64,000 bases of DNA from Sphingopyxis sp. FD7 (GTDB taxonomy: Bacteria; Pseudomonadota; Alphaproteobacteria; Sphingomonadales; Sphingomonadaceae). The stretch covers positions 2,294,001 through 2,358,000 of the forward strand of contig NZ_AP017898.1 in assembly GCF_003609835.1 (NCBI RefSeq). Direction: 5' to 3'. Shown here piece after piece: positions 42,524 to 51,207 of this stretch; position 1 is the first letter of the stretch; every line of letters starts with the position of its first letter. The position numbers and the translations under genes are program-made. The notes beneath the pieces are model-generated. The model did no database searches. It saw nothing but the letters and a program-made list of their open reading frames with translations, and was not told the origin of the DNA.

Positions 42524-44362
42524 TCACCACCCCTGCGGCTTGCCCTTGTTCTGCTCGTCGAGCCATTTTTTCAGCGGCGCGAAATAATCGGCCATCGCCT
42601 TGCCCGACATCTCGCGCGTGCCGGTAAAGGCCTGGAGCGCGTCGGGCCACGGCTTCGACGCCCCCATCTCGAGCATCGCATTCAGTTTCGCCCCGACATC
42701 CTTGTTGCCATAGAAGGAACAGCGGTGGAGCGGTCCCTTCCACCCCGCCTGCCTGCACGCCGCCTCATAGAACTGGAATTGCAGGATGCGCGCGAGGAAA
42801 TAGCGCGTGTAGGGCGTGTTGCCCGGAATATGATATTTCGCCCCCGCGTCAAACGCATCGGCGGGGCGCTCGGTCGGCGGGACGATGCCCTGATAACGGG
42901 TGCGCATCTCGGTCCACGCCTTGTTGTAATCGGCGGGCTGGATCGTCCCGTCGAACACGCCCCAGCGCCAGCGGTCGATGAGCAGCCCGAACGGCAGGAA
43001 GGCGACCTTGTCCATCGCCTGCCGCAGCAGCAGGCCGATATCCTTGTCGGCGCTCGGCACCTGCGCCTTGTCGAGCAGGCCGATGTCGACCAGATATTGC
43101 GGCGTGATCGACAGCGCGACGAAATCGCCGATCGCCTCGTGGAACCCGTCGTTGGCGCCGTTCAGGTACAGGAAGGGCTGCTCGTTATAGGCGCGCTGAT
43201 AATAATTATGCCCAAGCTCATGGTGAATGGTGACGAAATCGTCGGCATTCACCTTGATGCACATCTTGATGCGGATATCGTCCTTGTTGTCGATGTTCCA
43301 CGCCGAAGCGTGGCAGACGACTTCGCGGTCGGCGGGCTTGGTGAACATGCTCCGCTTCCAGAAAGTATCGGGCAGCGGCGCCATGCCGAGCGACGAATAG
43401 AAGTTTTCGCCGATCTTGACCATGTCGAGCGGCGACTTGCCCTGCGCGGCGAGCAGCTCGCCGATGTCATAGCCCAGGTCGCCCGTCCCCGGCGGCGCGA
43501 CGAGCGGATAGATATTGCCCCATTCCTGCGCCCACATATTGCCGAGCAGGTCGGCGCGGATCGGCCCCGTCCTGGGCTGCACCGCGTCGCCATATTTCTC
43601 GTTGAGTTTCCAGCGGACATAGGTGTGGAGCGCGACATAGAGCGGCTTCATGTCCTGCCAGATTTTCTCGGTCAGCTTGGCGAACTCTTCGGGCGGCATG
43701 TCGTATCCCGACCGCCACATCGCGCCGGTGTCGGCAAAGCCCAGCTCCTTCGCGCCCGCGTTCGCGATGGCGACCATGCGGGCATAATCATCCTTCATCG
43801 GCGCGCCGACATTGTCGTGCCAGCTCGTCCACATTTCGGCGAGTTCGGCGGGGGTGCGCTCGATATTGCCCATCTCGGCCTCGATGTCCGACCCCGAAAT
43901 CTCCTTGCCGTTCAGCGTGCCGCGGCCCTTGCCATATTGCGACTGCAGGTCGGTCGCGATCTGATTGAGTTCGGTGGCGGCGCCCGGCGTCGTCGGCGCG
44001 GGCAGCACGAGGCCCGTGCGCAGGATGTTGAGCTTGCGCTTCGTTTCGGCGCCGAGGCCGGGAACATCGCTGTATTTCGCGGCCTCCAGCGCATATTTCA
44101 CCGCCTTTTCGGTGCCGACCGCGTTGATCCGCGCCGCCATCGCGTCGGTGTCCTCGGTGATATAGGTCGCATTGACCCAGTTCACCTGGGCGGCCTCGAC
44201 GCTATAGTCGAACAGTTCTTTCTCGGCCGCGGCGATAAAGGCTTCGGCGTCGGCGGCGGTGGGGGCGGCGGTGGGGGCGGCAGCAGGCGCCGCCTGTGCA
44301 AAGGCGGGAGTCGCCGCCGCGAGCGACAGGGCAAGCGACAGCGTCGAGATCATGGCTTTCAT
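42524..44362 (-). CDS. M2-family metallopeptidase (ACE-like dipeptidase)
   Basis: This 612-residue zinc peptidase is of the angiotensin-converting-enzyme family. A signal peptide (MKAMISTLSLALSLAAATPAFA) sends it to the periplasm. The zinc site is HHELGH with downstream E in GFHEAIGD. Other family blocks are FTKPADREVVCHASAWN, EQPFLYLNGANDGFHE and FFLARILQFQF-like YTRYFLARILQFQFYEAAC. It probably trims dipeptides from peptides in the periplasm. A run of Ala/Pro repeats after the signal peptide is a flexible linker. Confidence 0.95.
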   Translation of the reverse strand: MKAMISTLSLALSLAAATPAFAQAAPAAAPTAAPTAADAEAFIAAAEKELFDYSVEAAQVNWVNATYITEDTDAMAARINAVGTEKAVKYALEAAKYSDVPGLGAETKRKLNILRTGLVLPAPTTPGAATELNQIATDLQSQYGKGRGTLNGKEISGSDIEAEMGNIERTPAELAEMWTSWHDNVGAPMKDDYARMVAIANAGAKELGFADTGAMWRSGYDMPPEEFAKLTEKIWQDMKPLYVALHTYVRWKLNEKYGDAVQPRTGPIRADLLGNMWAQEWGNIYPLVAPPGTGDLGYDIGELLAAQGKSPLDMVKIGENFYSSLGMAPLPDTFWKRSMFTKPADREVVCHASAWNIDNKDDIRIKMCIKVNADDFVTIHHELGHNYYQRAYNEQPFLYLNGANDGFHEAIGDFVALSITPQYLVDIGLLDKAQVPSADKDIGLLLRQAMDKVAFLPFGLLIDRWRWGVFDGTIQPADYNKAWTEMRTRYQGIVPPTERPADAFDAGAKYHIPGNTPYTRYFLARILQFQFYEAACRQAGWKGPLHRCSFYGNKDVGAKLNAMLEMGASKPWPDALQAFTGTREMSGKAMADYFAPLKKWLDEQNKGKPQGW

Positions 44363-44434
44363 GGGGTGCGTCCTCTGAACATGTTATGGGCGTTCCGGGC
44401 CACGAGCTTCGCCGAACGAAAATGGCCTTCGCGC

Positions 44435-44512
44435 TCCCCGCGAAGGCGGGAGCCCATCACCGGCCGCCGCAAGGCCGAACCGGCGGAAGATGGATCCCCG
44501 CCTTCGCGGGGA
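44435..44512. repeat. Palindromic repeat, family B
   Basis: CCCCGCGAAGGCGGGAGCCCATC pairs with GATGGATCCCCGCCTTCGCGGGG across a unique spacer (with an inserted TCC). A related, more diverged copy is at 51873-51974. It lies upstream of the M2 peptidase gene. Confidence 0.8.
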
Positions 44513-44594
44513 CGCACAAGACTTTCTACGGCCAGCCGAAAGGATCGGGATCTGGAACGCGATGGCGACAGCTTGACGCCCCCTGCGCGCCGGG

Positions 44595-45359
44595 TCAACC
44601 CGTCAGGAACGCCGCGATCGCCTCACCCAGCGCCGCTTCGGTCACGCTCGACATATGCGTCCCCGGAATCGTCGCCAGCCGCGCATCGGGCAGTTCCGCG
44701 ACCAGTTCCTCGGCCGAACCATTGTCGCGGTCCTGCTCGCCGCACACGACGAGAACCGGCATCGTCAGCGCCGCCAGCGCCTCGGGCGGCGTGTCGGTAA
44801 AGCTTTCCAGCAAATGCCCCGCGGCGATGCGGTCGACCTTCATCGTCTTCATGAACTGGATCGACAGCCAGGTGTCGTCGCCGCGCTTCGCGGTCTCATA
44901 TTCGGCGATCGCGCGCTTGAAAAAGGCGCCGCGCCGCTGCCACCCGGCGAGCCCCGCCAGCCCCATGCCGCCCAAAATCAGCCGCCGCGGCTTCATCCCC
45001 GCGACGACCGCGCGCACGCTGGTCCGCGCGCCGAGCGAAAAGCCGCCGAGGTCGAAATCGGCCAGGCCCAGGTGCGCGACCAGATCCTCCAGATCGCGCA
45101 CCAGCACATCGGGCGGGTAAAAGTCTTCCTCGTGCGGCGCGTCGCTCGACCCGTGGACGCGCAGGTCGGGCATGATGACGCGGTAGCCCTCGCCCGCGAT
45201 CCGCGCCGCGGTGCCGAACTTGATCCAGTTGACCTCGCCGCTCGAAAACAGCCCGTGGAGCAGCACGACGGGCCGGCCGCCACCTGCTTCCGGTCCCGTC
45301 TCGCGCCACGCCAGCCGCACGCCGTCGCGCGCCTCGAAAAATTGGGGTTCGATCGTCAT
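44595..45359 (-). CDS. Alpha/beta-hydrolase fold protein
   Basis: This 254-residue hydrolase has HG oxyanion motif PVVLLHGLFSS, nucleophile elbow GGFSLGAR (Ser about residue 109), acidic residue in VVCGEQDRDNG and the C-terminal histidine in IPGTHMSSV, giving a full catalytic triad. The substrate is unknown. It lacks a signal peptide. A repeat region follows upstream. No close partner gene. Confidence 0.9.
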   Translation of the reverse strand: MTIEPQFFEARDGVRLAWRETGPEAGGGRPVVLLHGLFSSGEVNWIKFGTAARIAGEGYRVIMPDLRVHGSSDAPHEEDFYPPDVLVRDLEDLVAHLGLADFDLGGFSLGARTSVRAVVAGMKPRRLILGGMGLAGLAGWQRRGAFFKRAIAEYETAKRGDDTWLSIQFMKTMKVDRIAAGHLLESFTDTPPEALAALTMPVLVVCGEQDRDNGSAEELVAELPDARLATIPGTHMSSVTEAALGEAIAAFLTG

Positions 45360-45498
45360 GGCGCCGCCTTACCCGCTCCGCGCGGGCTCACGCAACCGGG
45401 CAAGGGGCGCGGGCCGCAGCTGTCGAAGAGCGTCCCGACTTCGCTCGACGCCAACGGGAAGCGGGGATGACCGAAAACGGCCGATTGCGGACATAATA

Positions 45499-45634
45499 TC
45501 CTCCCTGCGGCCGAAGGCCGTGGGGAGGGGGACCGCCGCCGCAGGCGGTGGTGGAGGGGCGGCGACGGTAGTGCCAAAGCCCCTCCGTCAGCGCTCCGCG
45601 CTGCCACCTCCCCATCGCTGCGCGACAGGGAGGA
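45499..45634. repeat. Palindromic repeat, family D
   Basis: TCCTCCCTGC... and ...CAGGGAGGA mark the ends of a nested inverted repeat with inner parts GGCCGAAGGCC, GGGGAGG/CCTCCCC and CGCCGCAGGCG. It fills most of the 316-base gene-free gap at 45360-45675, in which no gene is visible. Confidence 0.75.
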
Positions 45635-45675
45635 TCGTAAACTTGCAAAGTCCGGAAGCGACCGGTTGCGGACAT

Positions 45676-45990
45676 TCAGCGTCGGTACTTCCAGTGATAC
45701 CAGCGTTGAAACTGCAACGAGCATGCCCATAGCAAAAGAAGCGCGAACGCGATGAAAATGACATACATCACTACTCCGGCTGCAAAGAGCCAAGAGGAGT
45801 CTGATCGCAGGGCATATATCTCAAACACGCGCGAGATTGTTAGCGTCTCTCCAGTCAGGCCGCGACCAATGCGGACGCTCCAACCGACGATCTGAAAAAG
45901 CAGGAGTGGGGTCACAGCGATAGCCCAGAACAGCTCTTTCCGGGTCGGAGGCCCTTCCTCCTCAAGTTCGCTTCTTGAATGCCAAACCAT
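45676..45990 (-). CDS. Small membrane protein, two helices
   Basis: This 104-residue protein has membrane segments near residues 20-40 (LFWAIAVTPLLLFQIVGW) and 70-92 (FAAGVVMYVIFIAFALLLLWAC), with a charged N-terminus and a basic C-terminus. No family was recognised. The surrounding composition is lower in GC than its neighbours, which may mean acquired sequence. Confidence 0.65.
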   Translation of the reverse strand: MVWHSRSELEEEGPPTRKELFWAIAVTPLLLFQIVGWSVRIGRGLTGETLTISRVFEIYALRSDSSWLFAAGVVMYVIFIAFALLLLWACSLQFQRWYHWKYRR

Positions 45991-46071
45991 AGTTTGATGT
46001 TATGCGAGGTGTGTTCGCGAGGGAAGAACGAATAGCCCCTCACCACCCAAAAACCGCCGTCACCCCCAGCC

Positions 46072-46719
46072 CTAACGCATCCGCAGCCCCTTCTGCTCCA
46101 TCCGCCATTTCGCCATCTCGATCCGGTCCTGCCCGAAAAAGGGTTCGCCCTCGAACACCAGGGTCGGCACGCCCCAATGGCCCGCGATTTCGAGCGCGAC
46201 CTGATTGGCCGCGATCTCGTTGTCGAGCGCCGCGGCGTCGTCAACAGCTTCGATTTCCAGCTCGGCGAGGTCGAGTCCGGCGCGCCGCGCCGCGCCCGCC
46301 AGATGATCGCCGATATGCCAGTCGACCGCCCCGCCCCAGATAATCTGCCCCACCTCATGCGCAAAGGCGAGCCCCTTGCCGCGCCGCGCCGCCGCCTGCC
46401 CCAGCCGGGTGAGGCGATAGATATGCGGTTGCTCGTCGGCGATGGCGCGCGTCCGCACGTCCTGCACGATCGGGTCGGGGCGCGGCGGGCCGAAGGGAAT
46501 GCCGTGAAACTGCGCCACGCGGATCATGTCACGCATCGTATAGCTCAGCCAGTTGGGATGGTTGCGCTCGAAAAAGTCGGGCTGGCGGATCGCGAGCGGA
46601 TAGACGGGGCGCAGGTTGATCGTTACGTCGTGGCTCGCGGTCAGCGCACGATAGCGGCCGATCGCAAGATAGCTGTAAGGCGAGCGAAAGGACCAGAAAA
46701 GGTCTGCGGTCAAAGTCAT
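46072..46719 (-). CDS. 2-hydroxychromene-2-carboxylate isomerase-like (DsbA fold)
   Basis: This 215-residue protein has the thioredoxin/GST-kappa fold of HCCA isomerases: the active-site block WSFRSPYSYLAIGRY with serine, PVYPLAIR, and the C-terminal GHWGVPTLVFEGEPFFGQDRIEM. In naphthalene breakdown this enzyme isomerises chromene carboxylate using glutathione; no other naphthalene genes are nearby, so it may act on another glutathione-linked substrate. It is divergent from the MarR-EmrAB operon with a 22-bp palindrome between. MSLIFRQ at 46749 is an alternative start. Confidence 0.85.
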   Translation of the reverse strand: MTLTADLFWSFRSPYSYLAIGRYRALTASHDVTINLRPVYPLAIRQPDFFERNHPNWLSYTMRDMIRVAQFHGIPFGPPRPDPIVQDVRTRAIADEQPHIYRLTRLGQAAARRGKGLAFAHEVGQIIWGGAVDWHIGDHLAGAARRAGLDLAELEIEAVDDAAALDNEIAANQVALEIAGHWGVPTLVFEGEPFFGQDRIEMAKWRMEQKGLRMR

Positions 46720-46814
46720 CGCCACATCCTGCCTGAAAATCAGCGACATGCAAGCGCTGTAAAGAATTTTTACACCATATTCGAGATGGTTGCCAAGCCG
46801 ATCTGCGACTTGAG

Positions 46815-46836
46815 TATAATAGCAATTGCTATTATA
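46815..46836. promoter_or_regulatory. MarR operator: 22-bp perfect palindrome
   Basis: TATAATAGCAA is followed directly by its exact reverse complement. It lies 9 bases before the marR start and includes a TATAAT -10-like element in each half. A bound MarR dimer would block both the efflux operon and the divergent isomerase gene. Confidence 0.78.
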
Positions 46837-46845
46837 TGTCATGCC

Positions 46846-47292
46846 ATGACGGAAACGATCGGCTTCATCCTCAACGACACCGCCCGCCTTTACCGCCGCG
46901 CCTTCAACGCGCGCGTCCGGGACAGCGGCATCACCGCGCTGCAATGGCGGCTCATCACCTACCTCAAACGCCACGAGGGAATCCGGCAGGGCCCGCTTGC
47001 CGAGCTGATCGAGGTCGAGCCGATCACCCTGTCGCGGATGGTCGATCGGCTGGTCGAGGCGGGGCTGGTCGAACGCCGCGCCGACCCGGCCGACCGCCGC
47101 GCCTGGCGGCTTTACCTGACCACACGCGCCGCCGACCTGCTCGGCGGTATCCGCTCTGTCGTCGAGGCGCTGAACGACGAGGCGCTCGAAGGACTCAGCC
47201 CTGCCGAACGCGACCAGCTCCTCGATCTGGTCGCGCGCGTGCGCGCCAATCTGTCGCGCCGCGTCTGCGCGAAAGAAGCGGAGCCCGTCTGA
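46846..47292 (+). CDS. MarR-family transcriptional regulator
   Basis: This 148-residue winged-helix dimer has ALQWRLITYLKRHEG, the recognition region LAELIEVEPITLSRMVDRLVEAGLVERRADPADRRAW and the beta-wing arginines. Its stop overlaps the emrA start (TGATG), forming the usual marR-emrA-emrB order. Drugs or phenolics would release it from the palindrome at 46815-46836. The start at 46846 is the only ATG in frame with the domain. Confidence 0.93.
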   Translation: MTETIGFILNDTARLYRRAFNARVRDSGITALQWRLITYLKRHEGIRQGPLAELIEVEPITLSRMVDRLVEAGLVERRADPADRRAWRLYLTTRAADLLGGIRSVVEALNDEALEGLSPAERDQLLDLVARVRANLSRRVCAKEAEPV

Positions 47293-48374
47293 TGGACCAG
47301 CTCGCCCCCACGCGCCCACAGGCCAAGGCCGTGCCGTCGCCCAAAGCGGACCCCGCGCCGTCCCCGGCCACAGGAGTCGCAACGAAGGCCGGTTGGCGCA
47401 CACGCGTCCTGATGTTCGGGCTCCCCCTCGCACTTGTCGCGGGCGGTGTCGGCTGGTGGCTGCTCAGTGCCGGATCGGTGTCGACCGACAACGCCTATGT
47501 CCAGATGGACAAGGTGTCGGTCGCCGCCGAGGTCGGCGGGCGCATCATCGAGGTTGCCGTCCGCGACGGGCAGCAGGTCGCCAAGGGGCAATTGCTTTTT
47601 CGCATCGACAGCGAACCCTATGCGCTGAGCGTCGCGCAGGCGACCGCGGCGATCGACGCTGCTGAGGTCGAAGTCGGCAATCTCGCCGCGAGCGCCAACA
47701 CCTCGAACGTCGACATCGCCGCGGCGCGCGAGGAGGTGAAGTTCGCGCAGGTCAATTTCGACCGGCAGGCGGCGCTGATGGAAAAGGGCTTCACGACGCG
47801 CGCCGCCTATGATGCGGCGCGCCACGCGCTTGCGCAGGCGCGCGAGCGTGTCCGCCAGGCCGAAGCCGCCGCGGTGGAAGCGCGCGCCAGACTCGCCGCC
47901 GGGCCGTCGAGCGGCATCAACCCGGAGGTTCAGGCCGCACGCGTCCAGCGGTCGCAGGCCGAGGTCAACCTGGCGCGCACCACCGTCCGCGCACCGCGCG
48001 CCGGTCGCGTCGCGCAGGCCGATCGCTTGCAGGTGGGGCAAACGATGGTCGCCGGGCTTCCCGCGCTCACCATCGTCGATACCGCGCACCCCTGGGTCGA
48101 GGCCAATTTCAAGGAAACCGACCTCGCCGACATGCGCGTCGGCCAGCGCGCCGAGATCCGCTTCGACGCCTATCCGGGGCTGACGGTCCGCGGCCATGTG
48201 CTGACGATCGGCGCCGGCACGGGCAGCGAATTCTCGGTGCTCCCGGCACAGAACGCCACGGGCAACTGGGTCAAGGTGACGCAGCGCGTCCCCGTGCGCA
48301 TCGCCTTCGACGAAAAACCGGCACGCGACATGATCGCCGGGCTGTCGGCGGAGGTGACGGTGTTTACGAAGTAA
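47292..48374 (+). CDS. emrA: EmrA-like membrane fusion protein
   Basis: This 360-residue HlyD-family adaptor has one N-terminal membrane helix (LMFGLPLALVAGGVGWWLL, about 39-57), a barrel-sandwich lipoyl part (STDNAYVQMDKVSVAAEVGGRI), a helical hairpin (about 115-210) and beta-barrel. It bridges the inner-membrane transporter EmrB to an outer-membrane channel. An outer-membrane TolC-like partner is not in the window. It is coupled to marR by TGATG; a large hairpin lies between it and emrB. Confidence 0.93.
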   Translation: MDQLAPTRPQAKAVPSPKADPAPSPATGVATKAGWRTRVLMFGLPLALVAGGVGWWLLSAGSVSTDNAYVQMDKVSVAAEVGGRIIEVAVRDGQQVAKGQLLFRIDSEPYALSVAQATAAIDAAEVEVGNLAASANTSNVDIAAAREEVKFAQVNFDRQAALMEKGFTTRAAYDAARHALAQARERVRQAEAAAVEARARLAAGPSSGINPEVQAARVQRSQAEVNLARTTVRAPRAGRVAQADRLQVGQTMVAGLPALTIVDTAHPWVEANFKETDLADMRVGQRAEIRFDAYPGLTVRGHVLTIGAGTGSEFSVLPAQNATGNWVKVTQRVPVRIAFDEKPARDMIAGLSAEVTVFTK

Positions 48375-48393
48375 GCAGGATGCCTTGCCCAAC

Positions 48394-48487
48394 CCCGTCA
48401 TTGCGAGCGAAGCGAAGCAATCTCCAGCCGTCGAGCATAGGCAAGGCCGATGGCTGGAGATTGCTTCGCTTCGCTCGCAATGACGGG
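48394..48487. repeat. Long perfect inverted repeat, family C
   Basis: Exact 36-base arms (48394-48429 and 48452-48487; left arm begins CCCGTCATTGCGAGCGAAGC) surround a 22-base loop. It lies between emrA and emrB within one operon. Such a hairpin could slow transcription or protect the upstream RNA, setting the ratio of the two proteins. Confidence 0.92.
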
Positions 48488-48510
48488 TTCGGAATCGTGG
48501 ACAGAAGATA

Positions 48511-50100
48511 ATGGCGTCGCGCTCCCTCCCCCGTCGCCCCGCCGCCGCGGCGCTGCCCGCCGACGACAGCATCCCGCTCCACGAACGCGTGCGCTACCGC
48601 GGCCTGCTCACCGTCGCGGTCATGGGCGCGTCGATCATGCAGATCCTCGACACGACGATCGCCAATGTCGCCATCCCGCATATGCAGTCGGCGCTCGGCG
48701 CGACGAGCGAGACGGTGACGTGGGTGCTCACCTCCTATATCCTCGCGAGCGCCATCGCGATGCCGATCACCGGCTGGCTGGCCGACCGCATCGGGCGGCG
48801 CGAACTGTTCCTTGCCGCGATCGCCGGCTTCATCGTCGCGTCGATGGCGTGCGGCGCGGCGCAATCGCTCGAACAGATGGTCGTCTTCCGCTTCCTGCAA
48901 GGCATATTCGCGGCCTTCATCGCCCCGCTGTCGCAATCGGTGATGCTCGACATCAACCCGCCCGAACGCCACGCGCGCGCCATGTCGATCTGGGGCATGG
49001 GGATCATGATCGGGCCGATTATGGGACCGGTGCTCGGCGGCTGGCTGACCGAAAGCGTCAACTGGCGCTGGGTCTTTTACGTCAACCTGCCCGTCGGGCT
49101 CGTCACGCTCGCGCTGATGTGGGCGCTGCTGCCCGCGATGCGCAAGCGCGACCGCAAATTCGACCTCTTCGGCTTTTCGATGCTCGCACTGGGGCTCGCC
49201 GCGCTGCAACTGATGCTCGACCGCGGCGCGCATCTCGACTGGTTCGACAGCGCCGAGATATGGATCGAGCTCGGCGTCGCGGTCGCGTGCCTGTGGATCT
49301 TCTTCGTCCATCTGTTCACCGCGCGCGCGCCGCTGTTCAGCCGCGCGATGCTCGCCGACCGCAACCTCGTCACCGCGATGGGCTTCATGATCGTCATCGG
49401 CATCGTCATGTTCGCGTCGATGGCGCTGCTGCCGCCGATGCTGCAGACTCTGTTCGGCTGGCCGGTGATCGACACGGGGCTGGTGCTCGCGGTGCGCGGC
49501 ATCGGCATCCTCATCAGCATGTGGGTCGCGGGGCAATTGCTGGGCAAGATCGACGCGCGCTGGCTCGTCGGCGCCGGGCTTGCCATCGCGGCATTTTCGC
49601 TGTGGCAGATGAGCCACTGGTCGCTCGCCATGGGGATGCAGCCGGTGATTATCAGCGGGCTGGTGCAGGGGCTCGGCATGGGGCTGATCTTCATCCCCTT
49701 GAACACCATGGCCTTCGCGACGATCGCGCCGCAGCACCGCACCGACGGGTCGAGCCTGCTCAACCTGCTCCGCAGCCTCGGCGCCTCGGTCGGCATTTCG
49801 GTCGTCACGACCTTGCTCGCCGCGAATATCCAGACGAGCCATCAGGATCTCGCCGCGCATGTCACCAGCAGCACGGTCGCGCTTCTCGATCCCTCGACCG
49901 CCGACCGTTTCGGCATTGTCGGCGACAGGGCGCTGGCGATGCTCGATGCCGAGATCAACCGGCAGGCGGCGATGGTCGCCTATATCGACGATTTCTGGGC
50001 GATGATGTGGGTGACGGCGCTCTCGGTGCCCCTCGTCCTCCTGCTCCGCCCGCCCAGGGTCGGCGCGCCCAAGGCATCGGCCGCCGACATGGGGCATTGA
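48511..50100 (+). CDS. emrB: EmrB/QacA-type MFS multidrug transporter
   Basis: This 529-residue DHA2-family MFS protein with about 14 membrane helices exports hydrophobic compounds using the proton gradient. Motif D1 is QILDTTIANVAIPH, motif A GWLADRIGRRE, motif C GPIMGPVLGGWL. The last loop and a C-terminal tail are family-like. It follows emrA by 136 bases, which are mostly the 36-bp-arm hairpin. Together with marR and emrA it forms a complete EmrRAB-style efflux operon. Confidence 0.95.
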   Translation: MASRSLPRRPAAAALPADDSIPLHERVRYRGLLTVAVMGASIMQILDTTIANVAIPHMQSALGATSETVTWVLTSYILASAIAMPITGWLADRIGRRELFLAAIAGFIVASMACGAAQSLEQMVVFRFLQGIFAAFIAPLSQSVMLDINPPERHARAMSIWGMGIMIGPIMGPVLGGWLTESVNWRWVFYVNLPVGLVTLALMWALLPAMRKRDRKFDLFGFSMLALGLAALQLMLDRGAHLDWFDSAEIWIELGVAVACLWIFFVHLFTARAPLFSRAMLADRNLVTAMGFMIVIGIVMFASMALLPPMLQTLFGWPVIDTGLVLAVRGIGILISMWVAGQLLGKIDARWLVGAGLAIAAFSLWQMSHWSLAMGMQPVIISGLVQGLGMGLIFIPLNTMAFATIAPQHRTDGSSLLNLLRSLGASVGISVVTTLLAANIQTSHQDLAAHVTSSTVALLDPSTADRFGIVGDRALAMLDAEINRQAAMVAYIDDFWAMMWVTALSVPLVLLLRPPRVGAPKASAADMGH

Positions 50101-50257
50101 GGGGCGTGCATTTTATCTCAGCCACTCCCCGTTCGTGTCGAGCGAAACTGAGACGGTGCCGATTGAACGTGGCGCAATCTGATCCCCCGCAAAGGCAGGC
50201 GCCGGAGTCGGGGAGAGAGAACCGCTCCGGACGGCCCGCCTTCGCAGGAAAGGATAT

Positions 50258-51148
50258 TCAGCCCGCGGCCGCCGCCAGCTCCGGCCGCGACGACTGCGTC
50301 GGCATCACCGCGTCGGCATAATCGCTTTCATATTTGCCGATCAGCGCGCGGTCGTCGTGGTTCCACGGGTGGAACCCCGGCATGAAATAGGCGAGCCACG
50401 GCAGAAAGCTTTTGCGCAGCACGCCGGGCGAGCCGAGCAGATACCACCAGATGCGCGCCGTGACGCGCCAGCCGGTCAGGCCATCCTGCTTCAGCAGCGC
50501 CTTCATGCCCTTCACCCGCCGCGGCCAGAAGCGCGAGGTGACGAGCAGCATCATCAGCGACTTGGCGCGCCAGCGCCGAAAGCGGCTCCAGTCCTTCGTC
50601 GCGTGCAGCCAGGTGTCATAGGCGACGCCCTTGTGCTCGATCTCCTCGATCGCGTGCCATTTCCACAGGGCCGCCCATTCGGGTTCGGCGCCCGCATACA
50701 TCCGGTCCTCGCGCAGCATCACCGCCGCCATCATCGCGGTATAATGTTCGAGCGCGATCGTCGCCATCAGGTTGACGATCGGCGGCCGCGCCTTGATGAT
50801 TTCCATGACCTCGTCGACGTCGGCTTCGAGTTCGGACAGATCATACCCCGCCTCGGCCGCCTTGCGGTTGAACACCACATGCTCGCGGCTGTGGATCACT
50901 TCCTGCTGGGTAAAGGCGCGGATTTCGCGCGCCAGCTTGTCGGGCACGCCGTCGCGATGCGCCTTCACCGCCTCGATGAACATCGCCTCGCCCTTGGGAA
51001 AGGTGACCGACAATGCGGTGTGAAAGGCCGAGGCGATCGGATCGCCGTTCAGCCACCAGCGGCCCTGTTTGCCGTCGCGGCCAAAGCGCATGTCGCGCGG
51101 GGTGATCGACAGATCGGCGGGGGTCGGCGACCGGGAAAGGCTGGACAT
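50258..51148 (-). CDS. PF10118-type predicted metal-dependent hydrolase
   Basis: This 296-residue protein matches the PF10118 family. Ferritin-like helices carry metal ligands in QQEVIHSREHVVFN (E, H, E, H) and WHAIEEIEHKGVAYD (H, E, E, H), with ALEHYTAMMA between. A two-metal centre is likely; the name 'hydrolase' is only a prediction. C-terminal hydrophobic segments (RIWWYLLGSPGVL, WLAYFMPGF) suggest membrane contact. It diverges from a tetR gene with an operator-like site between, so it is the probable target of that repressor. Confidence 0.85.
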   Translation of the reverse strand: MSSLSRSPTPADLSITPRDMRFGRDGKQGRWWLNGDPIASAFHTALSVTFPKGEAMFIEAVKAHRDGVPDKLAREIRAFTQQEVIHSREHVVFNRKAAEAGYDLSELEADVDEVMEIIKARPPIVNLMATIALEHYTAMMAAVMLREDRMYAGAEPEWAALWKWHAIEEIEHKGVAYDTWLHATKDWSRFRRWRAKSLMMLLVTSRFWPRRVKGMKALLKQDGLTGWRVTARIWWYLLGSPGVLRKSFLPWLAYFMPGFHPWNHDDRALIGKYESDYADAVMPTQSSRPELAAAAG

Positions 51149-51183
51149 ATGGCGTTTACCGTCGAAAAGGGGTGATGGGGCTA

Positions 51184-51203
51184 GTAAATTGGGGTTAACT
51201 TAC
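51184..51203. promoter_or_regulatory. Probable TetR operator
   Basis: Half-sites GTAAATT and AACTTAC (reverse complement GTAAGTT, one mismatch) are separated by 6 bases, four bases before the tetR start and overlapping its ribosome site region. It lies in the 59-base gap between divergent genes. Confidence 0.55.
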
Positions 51204-51207
51204 ATAA

